38,067 bases of DNA from Burkholderiaceae bacterium (GCA_018261955.1 JAGTRK010000005.1:99748-137814), one strand, 5' to 3'; numbered from the stretch's first letter, positions 8,810-17,863 are shown. A program made the numbers and translations. The notes: generated by a model from the sequence alone, not told the origin.

Positions 8810-9870
8810 GATGCCGTACCCTCTATTTTAAATGCAACACACGGATCAAACGCGCTGACCAATGCTTTAATGTGTGCCATATTATCATCAACCTCTTCGC
8901 TCAAGGTCTGTGCCAATCGTCCTTGTGGATGCAGATTCCACTCGGTCGGGGCGATGACGCTGTACTGTGCGATGGCGGTTTTTGTTGGATTTAATTCAAC
9001 AATGTGGATGAGCACACCACGCGCCATTTCTGTCCATGCGAGGGCGGTGTGCTCTGTGATGCGCGTGCAACCTGTGACCAAATAATTCGCGTCCGTGTCC
9101 ATCAGCAGTTCAACAGCATCAACCAATCGCGCCATCATACGCGTCCACGCATTATCCATCATCGGATGCGCGATGTGCGTGCGTGACCACACGCCTGATT
9201 CCAAAGGTGTGTCGTTGATATGGGGGCGTAGGGCGAACTCAGATTCGTCTTGCCAGTGTTGATGAATGACTCGCAGGTTGCTTGTGTTGGGAATGAATGT
9301 GTCACCGCCATGCGCCCACTGGGTTAGGTATAAATGCGCCCGCGCGTTTTTTGCACATGCGCTGGGACTGGTCTGCGTCCAGTGGCTCAACGCGGCTGTG
9401 CCGTCGGTGCGCCAAGTGTGCCACCATTCGGTGAGGTCTTGTCCCAAAACGTGTTGTGAAAACCATGTTTTTAGATGGGCTTCAAGTTGGGTGGAACGCT
9501 GTTGTAAATAATTCATCCACGCTTGCTGAGTGTACGCATCGTTTTTATCCATCCATGTCAGGTAGACTTGTTGGATGTGCTCGTGCAAGGTGCTCAGACG
9601 CAACTGCTGTTTTTGCGCATCGGTCAGAGTGGGTGTGGGCGCGGCCATCGCTTGTGAGAGTGTGTCCATTGCCAACTGGCTCACTGTGGCGTGCGCATTG
9701 CCACACAGCGTGAAAATCGCCGATATGGTGTGTGGTACTTGACTCAATGGCTGTCGACTCAACAATTGATGGAGCGCGTGATGCGTCAATATCGGGCGCG
9801 CACCGCTGATGGCAGGGGTTTGATGTGGGTGAATGCTGTACGCGCCTGCCAGTTCGGTTATGGTGTTCAT
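8797..9870 (-). CDS. hoxV: HoxV/HupK, large-subunit-like scaffold for cofactor assembly
   Basis: A 357-residue protein of the HupK/HoxV family, distant paralogues of the hydrogenase large subunit that act as an intermediate carrier of the Fe(CN)2CO unit with HoxL. The relationship shows at both ends: TLCGNAHA around Cys56 corresponds to the large-subunit RxCGxCxxxH region, and FDPCVAF (Cys344) corresponds to DPCxxC. The segment VIAPTEWNLHPQG echoes [10 protein letters not shown] of HoxG. Only one cysteine of each pair is kept, so it cannot hold a complete NiFe site. It is tryptophan- and histidine-rich. It is coupled to hoxT by an ATGA overlap at 9867-9870. Confidence 0.88.
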   Translation of the reverse strand: MNTITELAGAYSIHPHQTPAISGARPILTHHALHQLLSRQPLSQVPHTISAIFTLCGNAHATVSQLAMDTLSQAMAAPTPTLTDAQKQQLRLSTLHEHIQQVYLTWMDKNDAYTQQAWMNYLQQRSTQLEAHLKTWFSQHVLGQDLTEWWHTWRTDGTAALSHWTQTSPSACAKNARAHLYLTQWAHGGDTFIPNTSNLRVIHQHWQDESEFALRPHINDTPLESGVWSRTHIAHPMMDNAWTRMMARLVDAVELLMDTDANYLVTGCTRITEHTALAWTEMARGVLIHIVELNPTKTAIAQYSVIAPTEWNLHPQGRLAQTLSEEVDDNMAHIKALVSAFDPCVAFKIEGTASCTK

Positions 9871-10325
9871 GCGCGTTTGCCTGTCAAAAAACCACGGCGC
9901 GCGAGTGATTCGGGTGCAGTGGTTTGTTTTTCATGCAGTTGTCGCAATACTGCTTGGGCAATTTCACGCGCCGATTCTTGGGTGTCGCAACTCAAGGGCG
10001 ACTCCAAAGAGCACATCTCATACGCGCCAATCACTTCGTCAAATGCACTGTAAAAAGTGAATTCAGCATCGCCGATGTGGTGCATGTGTTTTGCACCCAC
10101 CCACTCGGTTTGTGCCTGAAACGAGGCAGGGATGCGCAATAAATTCATTGCCCACGGTGTGATGAGTATGCCTTGCAACGCTGCATCATCCTGCACCCAT
10201 TCAAAATTCACTGTTTCAACTTGTATGTTGGGTTGTGACAGCGGCATATCACGCATACTGGTCTGCGCGATTTCATTGAATCGCGTGAGCAGTGTGGTGA
10301 TGCGTGGGTGCAGGGTATGGGTCAT
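9867..10325 (-). CDS. hoxT: HoxT/HupJ, HybE-type hydrogenase assembly chaperone
   Basis: A 152-residue member of the HybE/HupJ/HoxT family, accessory proteins for small-subunit assembly and protection of the enzyme during aerobic maturation. Family signatures are SMRDMPL near the N-terminus, the ITPWAMNLLRIP segment, YEMCSLESPLS, and the RRGFLTGK C-terminus. The ATG at 10325 gives the expected N-terminus. A TTG at 10358, overlapping the hoxR stop, would add 11 residues and allow coupling. Neither start has a good ribosome site, so the start is uncertain. Confidence 0.85.
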   Translation of the reverse strand: MTHTLHPRITTLLTRFNEIAQTSMRDMPLSQPNIQVETVNFEWVQDDAALQGILITPWAMNLLRIPASFQAQTEWVGAKHMHHIGDAEFTFYSAFDEVIGAYEMCSLESPLSCDTQESAREIAQAVLRQLHEKQTTAPESLARRGFLTGKRA

Positions 10326-10350
10326 TTTGAGTGCTATTTGAATGGTTGAT

Positions 10351-10581
10351 TCAGTCAATCAACACCATAAACTGTTCCGAGTCGCCATCGCAATTCGGAC
10401 AACGCCAATGCGCCGGTAGTGCAGAAAACGGCGTACCCGCTGGGATTTGCCACTGCGCATCGCCTTGGGCAGGGTCGTACACATACCAACAAATTTTACA
10501 TTCCATTTTTGTATGGTTGTCTATTCGAGATGCGTCGCCCAAAAAACTGCCTTCGAAACCGTTGTGTGTGGAATTGCTCAT
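10351..10581 (-). CDS. hoxR: HoxR/HupI rubredoxin
   Basis: A 76-residue rubredoxin with one iron held by CKIC and CPNC, and the typical WYVYDPAQGD and PAHWRCPNCDGD surroundings. The N-terminal extension FEGSFLGDA is specific to the hydrogenase-operon rubredoxins (HupI/HoxR), which help the Fe-S clusters of the small subunit mature under air. The start at 10581 keeps that extension; a later ATG (MECKIC) would remove it. It is separated from hoxQ by a 158-base gap holding a palindromic repeat, an unusual break within this compact operon. Confidence 0.9.
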   Translation of the reverse strand: MSNSTHNGFEGSFLGDASRIDNHTKMECKICWYVYDPAQGDAQWQIPAGTPFSALPAHWRCPNCDGDSEQFMVLID

Positions 10582-10614
10582 GGTGTTTTTAGTCGTTTCA
10601 ATATGGATTGGGTG

Positions 10615-10676
10615 GTTATGCTGTGCTTGACGCGGCATTTCTAAATAGGGAAGTTGCGGGTCAAGCCCGCAATGAC
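10615..10676. repeat. Dispersed-type palindromic repeat between hoxQ and hoxR
   Basis: A 62-base element with two hairpin halves. The right half contains the perfect stem TTGCGGG-TCAAG-CCCGCAA (10654-10672); the left half is an imperfect version around GCTTGACGCGGCAT. Read on the - strand it has the form TCATTGCGGGCTTGACCCGCA followed by a second GTCAAG core, which resembles a small non-coding repeat scattered through many proteobacterial genomes. Resemblance is from memory, not a search. It lies in the transcribed gap between two hydrogenase maturation genes. Confidence 0.65.
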
Positions 10677-10739
10677 TACGGTTTTTTGTCGTTATCAGTT
10701 TTATGCTTGAATGTTTTTGAGGACAAAAAAGCAAATGGA

Positions 10740-11618
10740 TTACGCACTTTCCACTAACCACGCCAACACTTCTCGTAAACGCTCTTCTGAGTCGATAAAA
10801 TCCTCAGGTGCGGCGCAAGCGACTTCGGGAATGCGTGAGATTTCCACGCTGTTCAAAATCACTTTGTCTTGCGAATTATAAAACACCAATCGCCAAGTAT
10901 GTGCCGTGCAGGTGTTGACAATGCGGCAGTTGCCATAGCCGCGCGATAGAATCACGATGCGACCTGTGCCGATTTGATTGTCAATAAAAGCAATATCGAC
11001 CTCGGTCAAAGGCAACAACGTCAGATTGACATTGTGTAATTCTGCCGTGGTTTTGTAGTCTTGGCTCGCGGTGCGAATTTCTTCGACAATGAACGGCACG
11101 TTGACCAACTCATCGGGCAGCGGCACGGGATGGTATTCGGTTTGCGCATCTTGGTCAGCGGTTTGTACCACGACATTGGGCGCGGTAGAGACTTCAAGCG
11201 CGTCATACACTTTGACATTATCGGCAATCGCGACCACGCGCCACACGCCGACAAACACGGTTTCTTGAATCTTGACCTCAGGTGTGCCCGCGATGGTGAT
11301 TGATACTTCACCTTCGCCGAGCACTTGGTTGATGAGATTTAAATCATCCTCAGCCAAGTGCAATAGGGTTAAGGGCGAGATGGCTTCCCCCGCATTTTTC
11401 TTACTCAGTAGTTCCAACAATGCCTTCAAGGTTTTTGAGGCGTTTGGATGCGATTGCAATGCCTCAGGTTCAGGCAAAATGGGTGCGTGAAACGTTTCCA
11501 TTTCCTTGGGCATGGTCATATAGTCCAAGCCATCATCGGGCTGTGAACCCGCGCCAACCAAGGCGGAAACCACAGGAATCGGGAAGGGGGCGTGGGTCTT
11601 TTTTTCGCTGTCAGACAT
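10740..11618 (-). CDS. hoxQ: HoxQ/HupH, hydrogenase accessory protein (HyaF family)
   Basis: A 292-residue HupH/HoxQ/HyaF protein, an accessory factor that associates with the small-subunit precursor together with HoxO. The N-terminal segment FPIPVVSALVGAGSQ and the motifs ALLELLS, LGEGEVS and SRGYGNCRI identify the family; the C-terminal domain with WRLVFYNSQDKVILN is the conserved half. The start at 11618 has a GGAG ribosome site 6 bases upstream and lies 30 bases from the hoxO stop. Confidence 0.92.
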   Translation of the reverse strand: MSDSEKKTHAPFPIPVVSALVGAGSQPDDGLDYMTMPKEMETFHAPILPEPEALQSHPNASKTLKALLELLSKKNAGEAISPLTLLHLAEDDLNLINQVLGEGEVSITIAGTPEVKIQETVFVGVWRVVAIADNVKVYDALEVSTAPNVVVQTADQDAQTEYHPVPLPDELVNVPFIVEEIRTASQDYKTTAELHNVNLTLLPLTEVDIAFIDNQIGTGRIVILSRGYGNCRIVNTCTAHTWRLVFYNSQDKVILNSVEISRIPEVACAAPEDFIDSEERLREVLAWLVESA

Positions 11619-11648
11619 GGTGTCTCCAATATTATTGTGGTTATCAAA

Positions 11649-12158
11649 TTAGGCGCAGGAAGAACCACTGGATAGATTCGTAATCGCAATCGGTACGCGT
11701 TGTGTTGGCGCACTCAGTGCCTCGCCAAATCGTGCCACATAGTCGTCCCAGTCCAATATCCCAATAATGGTATTGATGTACTGTGTACCACGCAACATCA
11801 CCAAACTGGGACGTGAAGTGGCGGCAAAACGTTTGGCAATCGCATCCTCGTCACGGCTCGTGGCAATCGCCATGCGCGATTGGGTGGGAAACAGTGCGTG
11901 CAATTCGGGCAGTACCACCGCCACATCCAAGCCTTCAGGAAAGCGCACAGGGTCGCCCGCGATGACCAAAGCAGTGACCACATCGTCGCGCTCGGCAAGG
12001 TAGGCATCAATGTTATCTAAATCCACCCATTGCGCACCGCATTCATCAACCAAGCGTGTGAACAAGGGATGAACCGTGGGTGCAACGGGGATGGCGAATG
12101 CTTCGGCAGAACCGATGGTCAGTTCCTGTAAAGCAGTTTCGGTGATGGTCGCTTGCAT
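11649..12158 (-). CDS. hoxO: HoxO/HupG, HyaE-type chaperone
   Basis: A 169-residue HyaE/HupG/HoxO protein. The family has a thioredoxin fold but no redox CxxC, and binds the Tat signal of the small subunit to hold it back until its clusters are complete. The visible match is LVIAGDPVRFPEGLDVAVVL and the FAATSRPSLVMLRG segment. Both cysteines (one central, one penultimate in SSGSSCA) are isolated, as expected for a non-catalytic thioredoxin fold. The start at 12158 has an AAAGG ribosome site; the longer frame would need a TTG overlapping the hoxL stop. Confidence 0.9.
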   Translation of the reverse strand: MQATITETALQELTIGSAEAFAIPVAPTVHPLFTRLVDECGAQWVDLDNIDAYLAERDDVVTALVIAGDPVRFPEGLDVAVVLPELHALFPTQSRMAIATSRDEDAIAKRFAATSRPSLVMLRGTQYINTIIGILDWDDYVARFGEALSAPTQRVPIAITNLSSGSSCA

Positions 12159-12190
12159 GGTGTGCCTTTCTGCTTTTTTGGGTAGGGTGG

Positions 12191-12532
12191 TCAATGTTTC
12201 GTCGTGTTGCCGACCAATTGTGTGAGTTCTTCAGGACGCATTTGCGAGGGCAGAACGAAATTGACGGCATCATCAACTTCGGTCGCGCCTGCCATCGCTT
12301 GCGCCAATAATTCATGGGTTAGTTTCACTTCTTGCGCACGCTCAGGTGAAATGATTTCTCGCGCACTGTCGATGAATATTAGCAACCAATCACCAATTTT
12401 TGGTGCTGTGATGAGTTGGGTTTCAACACGTTTGAAGTTGACTTCAAGGTGCGCATCGGGGAGGGCATCGTCGCGCACCCAAGCGAAACCCTCTTCAACG
12501 CGTTGTACCTGCATGGGAATACCAAAGCACAT
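12191..12532 (-). CDS. hoxL: HoxL/HupF, dedicated HypC-family chaperone
   Basis: A 113-residue HypC-family protein beginning MCFGIPMQV, with the functional Cys2. It is longer than HypC at 7221, with a C-terminal tail ending near RPEELTQLVGN that is typical of HupF/HoxL. In C. necator, HoxL works with HoxV to deliver the iron cofactor specifically to the membrane-bound hydrogenase. It has a strong GGAGAG ribosome site and sits 20 bases from the hoxM stop. Confidence 0.92.
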   Translation of the reverse strand: MCFGIPMQVQRVEEGFAWVRDDALPDAHLEVNFKRVETQLITAPKIGDWLLIFIDSAREIISPERAQEVKLTHELLAQAMAGATEVDDAVNFVLPSQMRPEELTQLVGNTTKH

Positions 12533-12552
12533 GTTACTCTCTCCTTAATTCC

Positions 12553-13188
12553 TTAGACGGGTTCAACGCGCTGATGGCGTATGTTTAAAAATCGGTCATC
12601 GCCCACACGACAGGCTTCATCGGCTTTCGGACGACCTTGTTCATACGACTGTATCGACATAATGGTTTGCTCATCATCGCCTGCCACGGCTTCGACTTTC
12701 TCATACAAGGTCACATCCACGCCCCATTCACGCAGTCGCGCAAGTGCCAGTTCCAAAGCCTGTGGCATGGCGGATTTAACGCATTCGGTCAAACTGCCGC
12801 CATAGTCCTCAAGCATTTCGGGTTGGCAACCGATGAGTACCAATTGCTCTGGGTATTTGCCAGTGAGAAATGACACCTGCAAAACCTCCTGAAAACCCGT
12901 TTGGTGCAAACTCATTTTTTTCGCACCCATAAAGCGGGGGACATCATCGTTTTCAATCACTTTAATGGTGCCTGGTTCTAAGCCATAATCAATCGCATCA
13001 AGTATCAACAGGTGGGTCGCGCTTTGAACATAGCCCAATAAATACAAGCCCTGTGTGCCACCATCCACCAATTCAATTTCAGGCGTGTACTGGTGGGCGC
13101 GCAAAGCCTCGACGCAACGCACGCCAAAGCCTTCGTCCGCCCATAGTACATTGCCTATACCCATTACGATGATTTTATTATCAGTCAT
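12553..13188 (-). CDS. hoxM: HoxM/HupD, hydrogenase maturation endopeptidase
   Basis: A 211-residue peptidase of the HybD/HupD/HoxM family that clips the C-terminal extension of the large subunit once nickel is in place. The nickel-sensing residues can be assigned as Glu19 (in ADEGFGV), Asp64 (in LDAID) and His95 (in SLHQTG), matching E. coli HybD Glu16, Asp62 and His93. The start at 13188 begins directly before IIVMGIGNVL and has an AAAGAG ribosome site. It follows hoxZ by 22 bases. Its expected target is the HoxG tail after His606. Confidence 0.94.
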   Translation of the reverse strand: MTDNKIIVMGIGNVLWADEGFGVRCVEALRAHQYTPEIELVDGGTQGLYLLGYVQSATHLLILDAIDYGLEPGTIKVIENDDVPRFMGAKKMSLHQTGFQEVLQVSFLTGKYPEQLVLIGCQPEMLEDYGGSLTECVKSAMPQALELALARLREWGVDVTLYEKVEAVAGDDEQTIMSIQSYEQGRPKADEACRVGDDRFLNIRHQRVEPV

Positions 13189-13210
13189 GGCGCAACTCTT
13201 TTTCAAAATA

Positions 13211-14014
13211 TCAAAACAAGCCTTTTTCACCCCTTGGTGAGACTTTGGGTTCACGGAAGAAACGATAGCCTGAAATCATCGTGCTGATAATGCTCTGACG
13301 ACCTAAAATATCTTCGCGAATAGCAGCATACACGTGGATAGTGATGAAGGTTACTGTAAACCACATACCCAAATGATGATAGGTGTGCAAGTTTTGTGAA
13401 TTATTACCAAACAACGGTATCATCCAAGATGTGAACAAAACGTTCGCCCAAGAACCTGGTAAGGTGCCTTCGCCATACATTGCCAAACCAGAACAAATCA
13501 TAAATACTGAAAGAATTGCAAAAAGTACCATAGCAATACGGGATAAAGGATTGTGCCCAACATAACGATGAGGACGAGGCACTTGGAACGTGTACCATTT
13601 GAACATAAAATTCACTTCATTCCAAAATGCTTTGCGACGCAGTGGAATGGTGAACATTTCTTTGGCATGGTGGTTGCCCGTGAAGGCGGTGTAAATGCGC
13701 ACCGCGAAGCCAACTGCCATAATCAAGCCCGCCGTGAAATGCGCAAAGCGGATATAACCCATTAAAAAATTGTTGTGTGCTTCGCCCGATATCGTGGGCA
13801 AAGGCGAACCGATAAAATAGCCCGAAATGATTAACACAAACACGGACAGTGCATTGAGCCAGTGCCAAACGCGCACGGGCCATTGATACACATACACTGC
13901 GTGGGTGGTAAAACCAGATTGGACTTCATGCTCGCCCATGCCAGTGGTGTTTTCTTGACGCAATTGCTGCTCCGTCATCACCATGGTGGGGGTTACTTCA
14001 GTAGTTGTACTCAT
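13211..14014 (-). CDS. hoxZ: HoxZ/HupC, Ni/Fe-hydrogenase b-type cytochrome
   Basis: A 267-residue di-haem cytochrome b that anchors the hydrogenase in the cytoplasmic membrane and passes electrons from the small subunit to quinone. Four membrane helices are visible (about residues 50-70, 88-110, 160-182 and 213-235). Candidate haem histidines lie in WPVRVWHWLNA, IRFAHFTAG, and the fourth-helix region with HTYHHLGMW and TIHVYAA. The N-terminal 35 residues are polar and longer than in some relatives. It has a GGAG ribosome site. Order hoxG-hupE-hoxZ is unusual, since hoxZ normally follows hoxG directly. Confidence 0.94.
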   Translation of the reverse strand: MSTTTEVTPTMVMTEQQLRQENTTGMGEHEVQSGFTTHAVYVYQWPVRVWHWLNALSVFVLIISGYFIGSPLPTISGEAHNNFLMGYIRFAHFTAGLIMAVGFAVRIYTAFTGNHHAKEMFTIPLRRKAFWNEVNFMFKWYTFQVPRPHRYVGHNPLSRIAMVLFAILSVFMICSGLAMYGEGTLPGSWANVLFTSWMIPLFGNNSQNLHTYHHLGMWFTVTFITIHVYAAIREDILGRQSIISTMISGYRFFREPKVSPRGEKGLF

Positions 14015-14058
14015 AGAAGTCTCCTAATAATTTTCATCAACTGCAAAACAGGCTTGAT

Positions 14059-14628
14059 TTACACACCCGCTAAAAGCAATGCACCGTATGAACCTATGGC
14101 GACACCGACTGCACGCCAGAGCCACACACGTGCTGCCAACAAGCGAGTGCCAGCCAATACGCCTGCAATGTGCAATACCGCAGTGGTCAAAACAAAACCA
14201 GCCACGTACAGTGCAAACACACCACCCACCGTCGCCTCAACACCGTGCGCCCAGCCGTGTACCCAACCTGCGCCAATAATTAGCCCAAAGCCCAAACCTT
14301 TTGAAATCTGTGGGAACACCAATAATGCGCCAAATGCCACGACCGAAGCGGCAATCAGTCGCTCTGCCAAGGCAAATTCACCACCAGTAAAGTGTGCCAA
14401 CGATGCCCCCATAACCAAAGAAGAGACAAACACCATAGGGGCAATAAAACGAGATTTCCCTGTGAACATTCGCGCTGACCACAAACCCACCGCAACCATC
14501 GCTAATAAATGGTCAAAACCAAAAGGGTGTACCAAACCATCCATAAAGCTCACGTGGTCGTGACCGACATGCGCCTGTGCCAATGAAGCAAAGAAAAACA
14601 AAGGTAAAGTCCAAAGCATTTTTTTCAT
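14059..14628 (-). CDS. hupE: HupE/UreJ-family nickel permease
   Basis: A 189-residue HupE/UreJ membrane protein, thought to bring nickel across the membrane for hydrogenase maturation. A cleavable signal peptide is apparent (MKKMLWTLPLFFFASLAQA, cut before His20), followed by the His-rich HVGHDHV and the family metal motif HPFGFDH (His34-His40), then about six hydrophobic helices. The start at 14628 is chosen from two adjacent ATGs by distance from the GAGG box. It sits between the structural genes hoxG and hoxZ, 108 bases after the hoxG stop. No clear terminator is seen in that gap. Confidence 0.9.
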   Translation of the reverse strand: MKKMLWTLPLFFFASLAQAHVGHDHVSFMDGLVHPFGFDHLLAMVAVGLWSARMFTGKSRFIAPMVFVSSLVMGASLAHFTGGEFALAERLIAASVVAFGALLVFPQISKGLGFGLIIGAGWVHGWAHGVEATVGGVFALYVAGFVLTTAVLHIAGVLAGTRLLAARVWLWRAVGVAIGSYGALLLAGV

Positions 14629-14736
14629 CATAACTCCTCGATTTAAATCAATAAAAATCAGTATAAAAAATAGGCACAAGGTTTTGCGCACGCCCCGCGC
14701 TGTACATTGGTTCTGCCCAACACAATAACCCATCGA

Positions 14737-16602
14737 TTAACGCACTTTAACCGTCGCCATTTCCTGCCCATCTTCGCTCATCACGTGGGTTGAGCAAGCC
14801 AAACATGGGTCAAACGAGTGCAATGTACGCAAGATTTCCAACGGTTGCTCAGGGTTGACCATCGGTGTGTTCATCAAACTGGCTTCAAACGCGCCGATTT
14901 GACCTTTTGGATCACGAGGTGAGCCGTTCCAAGTGGTCGGAACCACGCATTGATAGTTCTCGATTTTACCGTCTTTGATTTTGACCCAGTGACCGAGCAT
15001 ACCGCGTGGTGCGGCGACTGTGCCCACGCCTTTGGCTTCTTTGGGCCAAGTTGATGGATCCCATTTTTCGACGTTTGCGGTGGTGGTGTCGCCGTTTTTG
15101 ATGTTGGCAACCAACTCGTTAAAGTCATCCATCATCATCTCGCCACAATACTGACCTTCTAAGGCACGCGCCAAAGTACGACCAATGGTGGTTGGGAGCA
15201 ATTGTTTCAAGGTGTAGTCTGTTTCAGGAATACCCAATGCTTTTGGAATGCCTTTGTTAATCATCATGGCAGAGAAATCGACTTGCTCTTTGACACGTTG
15301 GCAGTATTTATTGCCTTTGGACGCATGAACATAGCCCAAGATATAACGCGACAACGGGCCGACTTCCACCGCATTGCCACGCCAGCGAGGCGATTTAATC
15401 CAAGAGTATTTCGCGGATTCGTCAATTTCCTCAATATTGGTGCGTGAGCCTTTGGTTTTTGCGCCCAATTCATAGTTCGGCTCAGTGATACCGTCCCAAG
15501 GGTGCAGACCTTTGGTTTCATCGGGGTATTTGTACCAAGAGTGGGTGACAAATTCTTGAACTTGCTCTGGATCACGCGGGTCGATGGGGTGAATTTCATC
15601 CCAGTTTCCGTTCAAAATCACACCACCCGGCAGTTGATGGGTTGCATGGTCGTATGCGACTTTCTCGTACGTGCCATAGTCGGCGACATTGGTTGCGGAC
15701 AAACCACCGCCGTGTAACCAGCCGGCTTGTTTGTACAAAGTCCCGATTGCCAAAACGTCAGGGATATAGACGTTGTTGTTAAAGGTAATCATTTCTTGAA
15801 TGCGCGCTTGAATGAAATTCAGACGCTCCATATTCAGCGGTGCGCCTGCGGCCAAGTCGCCATCCAAGTTAATCGCGCACGGCACGCCACCGACGAGGTA
15901 GTTTGGATGTGGATTTTTACCCCCCAAAATCGTATGGACTTTGACCCATTCTTTTTGTAAATCCAGCGCTTCAAGGTAATGTGTCACTGCCATCAAATTT
16001 GCTTCGGCTGGCAAAATATAAGCCTTACTGCCCCAGTAGCCATTCATAAACGGTCCGAGTTGACCTGATTCAACGAATTTTTTCAAGCGGTTTTGAATGT
16101 CACGGAAGTAACCTGCTGATGAATTCGGATGTGCAGGTGAGACAAGTTGCTGCAAGTCCGAGGTTTTTTTCGGGTCAGCCGATAATGCCGAGACCACATC
16201 CACCCAGTCCAAAGCGTGCAGATGGTAAAAATGCACGGCATGATCATGCACTTGCAGGGTTTTGGCCATGATTTCGCGAATGAGGTGCGCGTTCGGCGGG
16301 ATTTTGATGCCAAGTGCATCTTCTACCGCACGCACCGAAGTCAAAGCGTGGCAACCCGTACACACGCCGCAAATACGCTCAACGAATGCCCATGCGTCGC
16401 GTGGATCGCGTCCTTTCAAAATCACTTCAAGCCCGCGCCACATCGTGCCTGTGGATACAGCGTTGCGAATAATATTGTTGCTGTCCACGTTGACTTCGCA
16501 ACGCATATGTCCTTCAATACGCGTGACGGGATCGACGACGATGCGCCGTCCGCTGTTGTCTAAATTAAATCCTTGAGTACTCATAGTAGTTGGGGTAGCC
16601 AT
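14737..16602 (-). CDS. hoxG: [NiFe]-hydrogenase large subunit (membrane-bound, group 1d type)
   Basis: A 621-residue large subunit holding the Ni-Fe active site that splits H2. The N-terminal nickel motif is [10 protein letters not shown] (Cys78, Cys81, His85) and the C-terminal motif is DPCLACSTH (Cys600, Cys603, His606). The 15 residues after His606 (VMSEDG...VKVR) form the extension removed by HoxM. There is no signal peptide; it is carried out by the Tat signal of HoxK. It closely resembles C. necator HoxG. The GGAG ribosome site is 6 bases upstream and the gene starts 27 bases after the hoxK stop. Confidence 0.97.
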   Translation of the reverse strand: MATPTTMSTQGFNLDNSGRRIVVDPVTRIEGHMRCEVNVDSNNIIRNAVSTGTMWRGLEVILKGRDPRDAWAFVERICGVCTGCHALTSVRAVEDALGIKIPPNAHLIREIMAKTLQVHDHAVHFYHLHALDWVDVVSALSADPKKTSDLQQLVSPAHPNSSAGYFRDIQNRLKKFVESGQLGPFMNGYWGSKAYILPAEANLMAVTHYLEALDLQKEWVKVHTILGGKNPHPNYLVGGVPCAINLDGDLAAGAPLNMERLNFIQARIQEMITFNNNVYIPDVLAIGTLYKQAGWLHGGGLSATNVADYGTYEKVAYDHATHQLPGGVILNGNWDEIHPIDPRDPEQVQEFVTHSWYKYPDETKGLHPWDGITEPNYELGAKTKGSRTNIEEIDESAKYSWIKSPRWRGNAVEVGPLSRYILGYVHASKGNKYCQRVKEQVDFSAMMINKGIPKALGIPETDYTLKQLLPTTIGRTLARALEGQYCGEMMMDDFNELVANIKNGDTTTANVEKWDPSTWPKEAKGVGTVAAPRGMLGHWVKIKDGKIENYQCVVPTTWNGSPRDPKGQIGAFEASLMNTPMVNPEQPLEILRTLHSFDPCLACSTHVMSEDGQEMATVKVR

Positions 16603-16629
16603 GTTATCTCCTTCAATATTCTTGAGTCG

Positions 16630-17721
16630 TTATTTAGACGCATGTTCATCGTGGGGGGGTTGTTCTTTCGTTTGCGCAGCCCGTTTAATCATAGAAGCCG
16701 CTGCATGCGCCGCCACTGCCGCACCTGCCACTACCGCCACCGTGCCACCGATTTTATCGGCATTGCCTTCAATGCCAAATTGGTTGATGGTGGTCAGGCG
16801 GTCATAGAATGAGCCTTTGTCCCAGAAACCATCTTCGGAGCAACCGATACAGCCGTGACCTGCTTTGATGGGGAAACTCGTGCCTTCATTCCACATCACG
16901 GTTGAGCAGGCATTGTAGGTGGTTGGGCCTTTACAGCCCATTTTATAGAGACAAAAACCCTTGCGCGCTGAGGCATCGTCCCAACTTTCCACAAACTGAC
17001 CTGCATCAAAGTGCGGACGGCGATAGCATTTGTCGTGAATGCGTTGGCTGTAGAACATTTTTGGGCGACCTTGGCGATCAAGTTCAGGAATTTTGTCAAA
17101 AGTGAGCATATAGGTAATCACGCCCGTCATGACCTCGGCAATCGGTGGGCATCCGGGTACTTTGATAATGGGTTTACCGCTGATGACTTTATGCACAGGC
17201 GTGGCTTGCGTTGGATTGGGTTTTGCTGCTTGCACACAGCCCCAAGAAGCACATGAGCCCCAAGACACGACCGCTTTGGCATCGGCCGCCACACGTTTGA
17301 GTTGCTCGAGGAAGGGTTTGCCACCGATGATGCAACTCATACCGTCTTGGTTCAAAGGCGGATTGCCTTCGACCGCTAATATGTAGTTGCCTTTGTATTT
17401 GGTCATAATTTCTTCCAAAATGGCTTCAGCTTGGTGACCCGCAGATGCCATTAAGGTGTCATCGTAGTCCAAAGAAATCATGGAGAGCACCACGTCTTTT
17501 GCCAAAGGATGCGCTGAGCGGATGAACGATTCTGAGCAGCAGGTGCACTCTAACCCGTGTAACCACAATACAGGAATGCGAGGCTTGGTTTCCATCGCGT
17601 GTGCGATGCGCGGTGCAAAACTGGGGTTTAGCCCCAATGCCGCAGTGGTTAACGAACAAAACTTTAAGAAACTACGGCGTGAAATGCCTTGTCGTTTCAT
17701 AACGTCGTAAAAAGTCTCCAT
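16630..17721 (-). CDS. hoxK: [NiFe]-hydrogenase small subunit, oxygen-tolerant type
   Basis: A 363-residue precursor with a Tat signal (SRRSFLKF, residues 14-21; cleavage likely after IAHA, residue 42) and a C-terminal membrane helix (about 324-345). It relays electrons through three Fe-S clusters to HoxZ. Counting from the mature end, cysteines fall at 17, 19, 20, 115, 120 and 149 (LECTCCSES and WGSCASWGC); the extra Cys19 and Cys120 define the [4Fe-3S] proximal cluster of oxygen-tolerant group 1d enzymes. Sequence is strikingly close to C. necator HoxK. A strong AGGTG ribosome site precedes the ATG. It is the first gene of the operon. Confidence 0.97.
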   Translation of the reverse strand: METFYDVMKRQGISRRSFLKFCSLTTAALGLNPSFAPRIAHAMETKPRIPVLWLHGLECTCCSESFIRSAHPLAKDVVLSMISLDYDDTLMASAGHQAEAILEEIMTKYKGNYILAVEGNPPLNQDGMSCIIGGKPFLEQLKRVAADAKAVVSWGSCASWGCVQAAKPNPTQATPVHKVISGKPIIKVPGCPPIAEVMTGVITYMLTFDKIPELDRQGRPKMFYSQRIHDKCYRRPHFDAGQFVESWDDASARKGFCLYKMGCKGPTTYNACSTVMWNEGTSFPIKAGHGCIGCSEDGFWDKGSFYDRLTTINQFGIEGNADKIGGTVAVVAGAAVAAHAAASMIKRAAQTKEQPPHDEHASK

Positions 17722-17803
17722 AATTCACCTCGAAAGTTAACATCTGATTATTGGGATATTGAGCGACCTAAAAAATAGTGGGCAACGCATGATTTTATCG
17801 CCA

Positions 17804-17863
17804 ATTGATACACATGACTTCATATTGTGATGCTACACAAGTTACACTTTATTGATGCACATG
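17804..17863. promoter_or_regulatory. Paired 13-bp direct repeats upstream of hoxK
   Basis: ATTGATACACATG (17804-17816) and ATTGATGCACATG (17851-17863) match at 12 of 13 positions and start 47 bases apart, about 4.5 helical turns. A separate inverted pair, CATATTGTG at 17821-17829 and CACAATATG at 17946-17954, flanks the second copy and the candidate promoter. All lie in the 254-base gap between the LysR gene and hoxK. They are candidate regulator sites; the protein that binds is unknown. Confidence 0.45.

Noticed and set aside
13862..14563. A 233-codon open frame on the + strand opposite hupE and the hoxZ start
   Set aside because: It is antisense to two clear genes, is low-complexity (Ala, Thr, Pro, Lys), has no family resemblance, and arises from the hydrophobic codon pattern of hupE.
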